From Gammaproteobacteria bacterium (GTDB lineage Bacteria; Pseudomonadota; Gammaproteobacteria; Steroidobacterales; Foliamicaceae), in NCBI GenBank assembly GCA_009844425.1, contig VYBN01000032.1, positions 19,676 through 83,675 of the forward strand: a DNA stretch of 64,000 nucleotides, given 5' to 3'. The notes below the pieces were generated by a model. It saw only the letters and a list, made by a program, of their open reading frames with translations. It was not told where the DNA came from and searched no databases. The translations under genes and the position numbers were made by a program. Shown one piece after another: positions 56,941 through 64,000 of the stretch (position 1 is the first letter of the stretch; each line of letters begins with the position of its first letter).

Positions 56941-58290
56941 TTGAGTAATACCGGCGAGCGCGTCAACTGGCGCGCGCTTCTGAATCCCTATTTCCTGCAG
57001 GTTTTCGGCATCTGCCTGTTCGGCTGGACGCTGGCCAACATGGACCAGGCGTTCTTCGGCTACGCCATCCCGCCGATCAAGGAAACATTCGCAATCGGCG
57101 ATGCGGAAATCGGCCTGATCCTGTCGGCCTCGTTCCTGGCCGCCGCGTTCTTTATCGTGGTGGCCGGCCTGCTCACCGACCGCTACGGCCGGCGGGCGAT
57201 GTTCTCGGTGTTCCTCGCCCTGTCCGCGCTCATGGTGGGGCTCTTTTCGCTGGCCGAAACGCTGGCCATGCTCATCTTCCTGCGGCTGGCCGGCTGGTGC
57301 TTGTGTTCGGGCATGGTGCCGATCGTCAATTCATACGTGGTCGAGACCTCTCCCGCCCGGTTCCGCGGCTTCAACGCCGGAATCCTGCAGATCGGCTATC
57401 CGCTGGGATGGTTCATCGGGGGTTTGCTGGCGGTCGAGCTGATGGGGAACCCCGAGATCGGCCGGGCGGTTGGGGGATTTCTCGAATCGCTGGGGCTGAT
57501 TTCCGCCGAGGCCGTGCAGGGGGCCGGGAGCTGGCGCCTGCTGTTCATGGTGGCGTTCCTGGTCATTCCCATCGCCGTAGTCCTCTACTGGCGCCTTCCC
57601 GAAAGCCGCCGCTTCCTGGCCGAGAAGGAAGCGCAGGAGGCCGCGCCCGAAGCGGGCATGAAGGCCCGGGATCGCATTGCGCTGCTGCTCAGCCGGCAAT
57701 ATATCCGGCGTGTGTCGCTGGGATGGATCGCCTCGCTGACCTTCGGCGGCGCCTACGCCGGGACCGCGTTCTTCTTCCCGACGTTCTTCCACGAAGTGCG
57801 CGGACACACGCTGGAGGAAGCCAACCTGATCGTGGGCGTGTCCTACGGCATCGGCGCGATCGGCTACATCGCCTCGTCGCTGGTCGGCGAGTTCCTCACC
57901 ACGCGGCGCAACACGGTGGCGATCTGGGTGTTCATCGCCATCCCCATCGCCGCCGCCGTCTTCTGGCTCGACCTGGGCTTAAGCGCCGACATCGCGCTGA
58001 TGGCGGCGATGACCTTCTTCTTCTACGGCGCCATCGCCGTGCTGCAGACCTACCTGGCGGAAGTGTTTCCGACCCGGGTGCGCGCCACCGCGGTGGCCTT
58101 CGTGGCCGGAATCGGCATCAACGCCGGCTTCGCCGTCTATCCGCTGGTGGTCGGGGCGCTGGTGGGAGTCATCGGCTGGCAATGGGCGTTCACGGTTACG
58201 GTCCTTCCCAGCCTCCTGCTCACCGGTCTGTCCACGCTCATGCAGATCAACGTTCGCTCCGGCGAGCGCCTGGAGGACATCTCGGACTAG
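56941..58290 (+). CDS. MFS transporter (aromatic acid/sugar-porter type), copy 3
   Basis: The 449-residue 12-helix permease starts at TTG 56941 with GGAGGG eight bases upstream. It has the GLLTDRYGRRAMFSVFLALS loop of the MHS and AAHS branches of the superfamily, VETSPARFRGFNAG between helices 4 and 5, and TYLAEVFPTRVRATAVAF between helices 10 and 11. These signatures suit proton symporters for organic acids, including aromatics. It differs from the two other transporters of the cluster and lies just upstream of a TonB receptor, which suggests passage of one ligand through both membranes. Confidence 0.86.
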   Translation: MSNTGERVNWRALLNPYFLQVFGICLFGWTLANMDQAFFGYAIPPIKETFAIGDAEIGLILSASFLAAAFFIVVAGLLTDRYGRRAMFSVFLALSALMVGLFSLAETLAMLIFLRLAGWCLCSGMVPIVNSYVVETSPARFRGFNAGILQIGYPLGWFIGGLLAVELMGNPEIGRAVGGFLESLGLISAEAVQGAGSWRLLFMVAFLVIPIAVVLYWRLPESRRFLAEKEAQEAAPEAGMKARDRIALLLSRQYIRRVSLGWIASLTFGGAYAGTAFFFPTFFHEVRGHTLEEANLIVGVSYGIGAIGYIASSLVGEFLTTRRNTVAIWVFIAIPIAAAVFWLDLGLSADIALMAAMTFFFYGAIAVLQTYLAEVFPTRVRATAVAFVAGIGINAGFAVYPLVVGALVGVIGWQWAFTVTVLPSLLLTGLSTLMQINVRSGERLEDISD

Positions 58291-58438
58291 TGCGGGAAAG
58301 GGACGCTATCCTTTCCGCTCGACTGTCTGAACGGTTATCCCAAAAAGCCCCGCGGCAGTCGCCCAAAGGGCTTTGGTGTTATGATCGCGGTTTCGATATT
58401 CTCGAATTTCCGGCATTAATTCCGTGGAGGAATAACGG

Positions 58439-60886
58439 ATGAAGAAAGGCAGTATTCCCTTTGGTTTTCTGGCGCTTGCGCTGATCGCGCCGATGGCCGC
58501 CGCGCAGGACGGAATGGTCCTCGAAGAGATCATCGTGACGGCCCAGCGCCGTGAGCAGAGCCTGCAGGAAGTTCCCGTGGCGGTTACCGCATTCACGGGC
58601 GAGGCGCTTGAGATCGCCAACATCACCGAGGCGGCCCAGTACCTCAACCTGACGCCCAACGTGAGCTACACGGAAGACGGGCAGGTCGGCTCCCGCGGCA
58701 TCAGTATCGCTATGCGCGGCGTCAGCAACATCAATACCGACGAGAGTTCCTTCATTCAGTCGATCGGCGTGTACCTGGACGAGTTCAGCGTGGCGTCGGT
58801 GGGGCAGGGCACCGTCAACCCGCAATTGCAGGACCTGGAGCGCATCGAAGTGCTGCGCGGTCCGCAGGGCACCTACTTCGGCCGCAACGCCGTGGGCGGC
58901 GCGCTCAACCTGACCACCCGCAAGCCGCAGCCCGAGTTCGACGGCAGCGCTTCCGTGGGTTTCCGGACATTCGAAAACGCCGCCGAACAGTACGACTTCA
59001 GCGGCATGATCAACCTGCCGGTATCGGACAGCTTCATGCTGCGCGGCGTGCTCTACTACGAGGATTCAGGCGGCCTGGTCGAGAACATCGTGCCCGGCGG
59101 CGGCGATTCCGGCCACGACTACACGATGGTCCGGCTGTCCGCTCGCTGGCTGCTCGACGACGCCACCACCGTGGACCTGATGCTGATGAACAGCGACGAG
59201 CAGCAGGGCCACGACGAGAACGTGCCCTCGGGTGTTTGGGATACTGACATTATTGACACTTTCGGCTTAAGGGGTCCGGACAGCCCCTTTCTGGCGCCGA
59301 TCGATCCGGGCACGGGATTCTGGCCGGAAAATCGCAACAAGACCGCGCGATCTGCAATAGGGGAAAAGAACGACAACACGACAAGCATCGCGATTCTCAA
59401 AGTAAGCCGCGAGATGTCCGACACTTCCACCCTCAACTGGATAACAGGCTGGATCGACACCGAACTGGAACGGGTTTTCGACAACGACCTGATTCCCGAG
59501 GACATCGTGTATCGGGACCACTTGCGCAACGGAACGTCAATTACAACCGAACTGCGGCTCGATATCACGTCGGATACCTACGACTGGACTATCGGTGCGA
59601 TGTATGCACGCGATGAGAAGGGCAATGACAGCAGAGTGCAGGTGGGCGCGGATCGTTCGGTGGGAGGCATCATGCGGGCGCCTTGGCTGCCGGGTGGAGC
59701 TGTGGCGCTGCCGGCGGAAGGCGTTGGAGTGTTGCCGCCAAATCCGCCTTGGCCCCGGGGCCTTTGCCTTTCCTGTGAAGTAAGTGGATTTGAGCTGACC
59801 AGTCTGGCCGTCTTTACTGATTTGACCTGGCACGTGAATGACCGGTTTGACGTGACTCTGGGTGGACGCTACACGTCTGATGAAGTTTGGAATTCCTACA
59901 CGCCCATCGGCTTCGATCATATGTCCCGGTGGCCCAACGACTTGGTGTCCACGCCGTCGATCAGCGACGAGGAAACATACTCGGACCTGTCTCCTCGTTT
60001 CGCGCTCTCATATGATCTAAGTTCGGAGGCCACGGCGTACGCCACCGTGTCGCGCGGCTACAAGGCGGGCGGGCATTCCTTGGGCCGAAACGCTGGCGAT
60101 AACTCGGCGGTATATGAGACATTTGAGCCGGAGATCCTGACAAATTACGAAGTCGGAGTGAAGTCGGAGTTGTTTGATGGCCGGGCGCGCTTCAATGCGG
60201 CCGCCTTCCTGCTGAACTGGGAGGATCTCCAACTGGAAACCTTCTTCTTTCTGGTTCCGGGCGATTTGTCCAGCAACTTCGAGTTGACCATCAATGTCCA
60301 GAAAGCCCGGGCCACGGGTCTGGAGGCCGATTTCGCGGCGCTATTGACCGAGAACCTGACCGTTACTGCGGGAATTGGTGTCTTGGACACCGAGATTCTA
60401 AGCGACGATACGGCGCAACTGAGTGGCAGAATTTTCGTTGACCTGAAGGGCCAACCGCTGCCGCGCGCTCCCGAGCTGACCTTCAGCATGGCAGCCGACT
60501 ACGGATTCACGCTGGATAAGTGGGATGGCTGGATGCGGCTGGAGTACATCTACAAGGATTCGCAGTTCTCCACCATCGAGGATGTGACCTATCTGCAGAG
60601 CAGCGGCGCAAGGCTGGGCCAGGATCCCAACGATCCATCGGTTTATAGCGGGGAGGTACCCAATCGCGCGGACGGCTTTCCTTTCCGCACGCCAGAAGTG
60701 GATATCTTCAACCTGCGCGCGGGTATTCATCTGGACGAGTGCTGGGAGGTCGTCGCGTACGTCGAAAACCTGACCGACGAGGCCTACTTCACGGGCACTG
60801 GCGAGAACTTTGGCTTCAGCGGCTTCCGCCTCCGTCCGCATCCCCGCATCTGGGGCGTGAAAGTCAACTACGAATTTGGGCGATAG
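58439..60886 (+). CDS. TonB-dependent outer membrane receptor, copy 2
   Basis: The 815-residue precursor has a signal peptide ending PMAAAQ, TonB-box segment LEEIIVTAQRREQ, plug domain (VPVAVTAFTGEALEIANITE; LRGPQGTYFGRNAVGGALNL) and a beta-barrel closing in WGVKVNYEFGR. ATG 58439 has GGAGG eight bases upstream. It would feed a ligand to the periplasm, where the DUF1838 proteins and then the MFS carriers could act. It differs strongly from the receptor at 18786. Confidence 0.93.
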   Translation: MKKGSIPFGFLALALIAPMAAAQDGMVLEEIIVTAQRREQSLQEVPVAVTAFTGEALEIANITEAAQYLNLTPNVSYTEDGQVGSRGISIAMRGVSNINTDESSFIQSIGVYLDEFSVASVGQGTVNPQLQDLERIEVLRGPQGTYFGRNAVGGALNLTTRKPQPEFDGSASVGFRTFENAAEQYDFSGMINLPVSDSFMLRGVLYYEDSGGLVENIVPGGGDSGHDYTMVRLSARWLLDDATTVDLMLMNSDEQQGHDENVPSGVWDTDIIDTFGLRGPDSPFLAPIDPGTGFWPENRNKTARSAIGEKNDNTTSIAILKVSREMSDTSTLNWITGWIDTELERVFDNDLIPEDIVYRDHLRNGTSITTELRLDITSDTYDWTIGAMYARDEKGNDSRVQVGADRSVGGIMRAPWLPGGAVALPAEGVGVLPPNPPWPRGLCLSCEVSGFELTSLAVFTDLTWHVNDRFDVTLGGRYTSDEVWNSYTPIGFDHMSRWPNDLVSTPSISDEETYSDLSPRFALSYDLSSEATAYATVSRGYKAGGHSLGRNAGDNSAVYETFEPEILTNYEVGVKSELFDGRARFNAAAFLLNWEDLQLETFFFLVPGDLSSNFELTINVQKARATGLEADFAALLTENLTVTAGIGVLDTEILSDDTAQLSGRIFVDLKGQPLPRAPELTFSMAADYGFTLDKWDGWMRLEYIYKDSQFSTIEDVTYLQSSGARLGQDPNDPSVYSGEVPNRADGFPFRTPEVDIFNLRAGIHLDECWEVVAYVENLTDEAYFTGTGENFGFSGFRLRPHPRIWGVKVNYEFGR

Positions 60887-61134
60887 TTAGAAAAATCCTA
60901 TTCTCTGAGTCTATATAGGCGCCAAATAAGGTAAAGGTAAAGGGCAATCCAAGCTCGGGGTGGTTCATTACTCCGAGTGTTGGGATGCTTGCTTGGTTCG
61001 TGCCAATTTGACGGATTCAAACTCCGAGTATACGGAACGGCTGCATGTCAGAGAAACCCGGTGATTCTGCTCATGCACTCGATCTATAGCTGTATTTCCT
61101 ATCCCATCCGTGCGTGTTCTTTAGGTAGGCTTAA
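60887..61134. other. intergenic region ahead of the Calx-beta gene
   Basis: There are 248 AT-richer bases with a repeated actccgagt motif (near 60970 and 61020). No gene or hairpin of the families above was seen. The promoter of the large surface-protein gene is likely here. Confidence 0.4.
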
Positions 61135-64000
61135 GTGACTGAAAATTATAGAAGCTCTCGTTCTTGTTCGACTGGATTCCTTATGGCGGCAGCGGTAATG
61201 CTGCCGTTGGCGTCCGCGCATGCTAATACGGTATACGAGTATGGCAAGCTGAGCGTATCTCCAAGCAAGATTTCCGAGGAAGGGGGCACTGCAACTTTGA
61301 CGCTTTCGAGGAATGCCCAAGCGCGTCCAAACAGTGAATTGACTTTTGATCTTGACTTTAGCGGAGGCTCGGCAACCGTCGGTACCGATTTCACCATCAG
61401 CGGCGGAGGGATGACGCTGTCACATCCCTACACGATCGTGCTTGGGGCGGGAGATAAATCAGTAACGTTCACAATCTCGGCGATCAGCGACTCAGTGGAT
61501 GATGTCTTGGAGACCGTCAGAATCAAGGGTTCCAAGACGTATCGCTGGGGTGGCGGCGGTAGCAGTACGATCCCCGAAGATACGGTTACGTTTACTACGA
61601 ACGTTGTAACGCTGGACATCGCGGAGCCACCCAAGGTTTCGTTTGTCGCGTCGGACTATGAGGCAAAGGAAGGCGGTTCCGCGGCGACCGTAAAGGTGCA
61701 GATGACAGGCAACCTGACCGGTTCTGTTGTGATTCCCGTTGTTGCCTCGGGGCGTGGTGGGGCAGGAGCGGGCGACTACTCTGTATCCGCGACCGGTTTG
61801 ACATTTGGCCGTAACAGTCTTACCCAGACACTGACGGTAACGGCGAATGACGATATGGTCGACGATGATGGTGAAAGTGTCGCCCTCAGATTTGGGACTT
61901 TGCCGTCTGGAGTTATCGCGAAAAGCCCTACTACCGAGACCGTTACCTTGGTTGATAACGATGTCTCGTCCACCAGCGTGCAACTCTCAGTCTCGCGTGC
62001 ATCGATCAGCGAGGGCGCCGGGCCGACGACGTTCAAGGCAACAGGGACCTTGAATGCGTCGTCGCGTACCACGGCCACGAGGGTTACGTTTTCGGTCGGA
62101 GGCGACTCCGAGGTTTTGACGATTCCGGCGGAGAGTAAGAGTGGTTCTGTGGAGGTAACTTTCAAGCCTGCCAGCGACAATGTGGATGCTCCGGATTTGA
62201 AGATAGATGTGACGGGTTCCACATCCGTCTCCGGTCTTTCGGTAAGCGGTACTTCGTTTACGGTGCGAGACGACGATGATCCACCCGACGTCTCGCTAAC
62301 GCTGCGGCCATCCACGATTGAGGAGGGCGATTCCGCGACGGTGACGGCCAGCTTGAATCGACCTTCAAGCGAGGTCACGACGGTCAGGATAACGGCGCCC
62401 GGCGTGACGGTGAATGGAAGCCCGCTGAAGATTCCTGCGGGCAAGACGAGAAGCGGGAGCGTGACCCTTCAGTCTTCCGAGAACGACGATTACGAGGCGG
62501 ACCGTGAGGTAGAGGTGTCGGGCCGGGCGATCAATCCGCAGGGGATAGCGGGCGATCCTGCTTCCGTCACGCTGACCATTAAGGATGATGACGATCCTCC
62601 GCTGCCGGAACTTTCCCTGTCCTCATCGTCGTACTCGGTGGGCGAAGGAGGCGGTTCGGTCACGGTAAATATGCGTTTGAGCGACTCGAGCAGCAGCGCG
62701 GTCACGGTTAAGTACGCGACCGAGGATGGCACCGCCCGGGCGGGTTCGGACTACACGCGGACTACGGGCACGCTGCGCATTTCGGCCGGCGACACCCGCG
62801 GGAGTTTCGATGTGCCGATCACCAGCGACACGTTGGACGAGCCCAACGAGACGTTCAAGGTAAGACTGAGATCGCCGTCGAACGCGACCCTTGGGCGCCG
62901 TTCCCAGGCCACCGTCACGATCACCGACGACGATGATCCGCCCAAGGTGTCCTTTTCTTCTTCGTCCGAGACGGTGGGCGAGGGCGCCGGAAGCGTGAGC
63001 CTTACCGTCGACTTGAGCGCAGCCAGCGGCAAGACGGTCAAGGTGAAGTATGCAACGCAGGACGGCTCGGCGGAGTCCGGTTCGGACTACACGTCCGTTT
63101 CCGGAACACTGACGTTTTCGCCAGGTGATGAAGAGAAGACGATTTCGGTGCCGGTCACCGATGATTCCATCGACGAGCCCGGCGAGACGTTCACGGTGAG
63201 TCTGAGCAATCCGTCGAACGCGGCGCTGGGCAGTCCTTCGTCCTCCACCGTAACGATCCAGGACAACGACGTGCCGGATGTGACGGTGTCTTATGTGTCA
63301 GCGGACTACAAGGCTACCGAGGGCGGTTCTTCGGCAACAGTGACGGTGACCCTGAGCGCTGCGCCTCAGCGCCAGGTGACGATCCCGATTGTGTCCTCGC
63401 CCGGCGGCGCCACGGCCCAGGGTCAGGCGGGCGCCGACTATTCAGGCATTCCGGCGAGTGTGACATTCGGCAAGACGGACACCTCCAAGACGTTCACGGT
63501 CACAGCGGCCGACGATGCCATCGACGACGACGGCGAGTGGGTGGAGCTGAGCTTTGGAGCCTTGCCGGACGGTGTAACCGCGGGCAGCCCCGCCACCGAG
63601 CGGGTGGACCTGATCGATGACGAGGCGGATCCGATGGTGACGCTGGCCTTGTCGCCGGATTCGATCAGCGAGAACGGCGGCGTGAGCACGGTGACGGCGA
63701 GCCTGAGTCATGCCTCAAGCGCAGCCACTACGGTGACGGTGAGCGCGGCGCCGGTTTCCCCGGCCGTTTCGGGCGATTTCACGCAGAGCGGCGCCACACT
63801 GACGATTGCCGCCGGCGGCATGTCCAGCACCGGGACGGTAACCATCACGGCGAACGGCAACGATGTGGATGCGCCGGACAAGTCGGTGACGGTATCGGGA
63901 ATAGCGAGCAACCCACAGGGTTTACAGGGCGATCCGGACGCCGTCACGCTGACGATCGAGGACGACGATGAGGCCCCTCAGGTCTTGCTGTCCTCGGCAA
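61135..64000 (+). CDS. large secreted Calx-beta repeat protein, 5' part, runs off the window
   Basis: An open frame from GTG 61135 continues without a stop to the window end (955 codons). It begins with a signal peptide (about 30 residues, TGFLMAAAVMLPLASAHA) and then a chain of Calx-beta-like domains of about 100 residues, each opening with VSFSSSSETVGEGAGSVSLT-like strands and closing in VTITDDDDPP or a variant. Strongest copies are near 62600-63260, and earlier ones are more divergent. Calx-beta repeats bind calcium and build adhesins, so a surface or biofilm role is likely. An alternative start is ATG 61183, which would shorten the signal peptide. Confidence 0.85.
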   Translation, partial: MTENYRSSRSCSTGFLMAAAVMLPLASAHANTVYEYGKLSVSPSKISEEGGTATLTLSRNAQARPNSELTFDLDFSGGSATVGTDFTISGGGMTLSHPYTIVLGAGDKSVTFTISAISDSVDDVLETVRIKGSKTYRWGGGGSSTIPEDTVTFTTNVVTLDIAEPPKVSFVASDYEAKEGGSAATVKVQMTGNLTGSVVIPVVASGRGGAGAGDYSVSATGLTFGRNSLTQTLTVTANDDMVDDDGESVALRFGTLPSGVIAKSPTTETVTLVDNDVSSTSVQLSVSRASISEGAGPTTFKATGTLNASSRTTATRVTFSVGGDSEVLTIPAESKSGSVEVTFKPASDNVDAPDLKIDVTGSTSVSGLSVSGTSFTVRDDDDPPDVSLTLRPSTIEEGDSATVTASLNRPSSEVTTVRITAPGVTVNGSPLKIPAGKTRSGSVTLQSSENDDYEADREVEVSGRAINPQGIAGDPASVTLTIKDDDDPPLPELSLSSSSYSVGEGGGSVTVNMRLSDSSSSAVTVKYATEDGTARAGSDYTRTTGTLRISAGDTRGSFDVPITSDTLDEPNETFKVRLRSPSNATLGRRSQATVTITDDDDPPKVSFSSSSETVGEGAGSVSLTVDLSAASGKTVKVKYATQDGSAESGSDYTSVSGTLTFSPGDEEKTISVPVTDDSIDEPGETFTVSLSNPSNAALGSPSSSTVTIQDNDVPDVTVSYVSADYKATEGGSSATVTVTLSAAPQRQVTIPIVSSPGGATAQGQAGADYSGIPASVTFGKTDTSKTFTVTAADDAIDDDGEWVELSFGALPDGVTAGSPATERVDLIDDEADPMVTLALSPDSISENGGVSTVTASLSHASSAATTVTVSAAPVSPAVSGDFTQSGATLTIAAGGMSSTGTVTITANGNDVDAPDKSVTVSGIASNPQGLQGDPDAVTLTIEDDDEAPQVLLSSA

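Noticed and set aside
61146..63947. Minus-strand frames opposite the Calx-beta gene
   Set aside because: They are Ser/Thr/Val-rich mirror images of a repeated plus-strand gene with a clear signal peptide; none has a recognisable fold.

Overview
The window is GC-rich DNA from a gammaproteobacterium that I cannot place more precisely. The supporting gene sets are waaA-tolC-pcm, dapD-dapE, the rpsU/dnaG/rpoD macromolecular-synthesis genes, glnS, proS and pssA. They are joined by a proton-pumping pyrophosphatase and two TonB-dependent receptors whose mature N-termini carry the EEIIVTA-type TonB box common in aquatic gammaproteobacteria. There is no rRNA, convincing tRNA, CRISPR array, prophage or transposase.

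Layout. 0-4.8 kb: end of waaA, then tolC, pcm and hppA on the minus strand. 4.9-7.7 kb: a translationally coupled operon of JAMM protease, ubiquitin-like sulfur carrier, rhodanese-ThiF adenylyltransferase and CysM, which looks like a complete protein-thiocarboxylate route to cysteine. 7.8-14.3 kb: a catabolic cluster (SDR, three polysaccharide-deacetylase-like proteins, an Asp/Glu-racemase/maleate-isomerase-like enzyme, an alpha/beta-hydrolase and an isochorismatase-type amidase) divided by a 262-nt three-way palindrome. 14.8-17.2 kb: an XcyI-like type II restriction-modification pair, then a DUF4143 AAA protein. 18.8-24.1 kb: a TonB receptor, an SDR and glnS. 24.5-35.7 kb: rpoD, a small membrane protein and dnaG on the minus strand, separated from rpsU by an AT-richer restriction island on the plus strand (AbrB-like protein, small ORF, type III Mod, a PLD-family BfiI/NgoFVII-like nuclease, type III Res). 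35.8-39.5 kb: cytochrome c/GLUG fusion, beta-propeller protein and membrane-anchored NAD(P)-binding protein. 39.6-48.9 kb: housekeeping genes (ProC-like, dapE, dapD, wrbA, an M24-peptidase fragment, acylphosphatase, proS, pssA, uracil-DNA glycosylase, UMF1-type transporter). 49.2-60.9 kb: a DUF945 protein, then a second transport/catabolic cluster (isomerase-like paralogue, three MFS transporters, two Tat-exported DUF1838 proteins, a TonB receptor). 61.1-64.0 kb: start of a large secreted Calx-beta repeat protein that runs off the window.

The strongest unexplained signal is a family of intergenic hairpins. At least 17 copies occur, most of them 0-45 bases after a stop codon. Each has a conserved core flanked by long, perfect or near-perfect inverted arms, and the arms differ from locus to locus while still matching each other. 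A second class of mini-hairpins (8-9-bp stem, 3-nt loop) sits in gene junctions and has been captured into the reading frames of cysM and the uracil-DNA glycosylase. The most promising candidate systems are the type III island with an embedded PLD nuclease, the hairpin family, and the DUF1838/MFS/TonB cluster.
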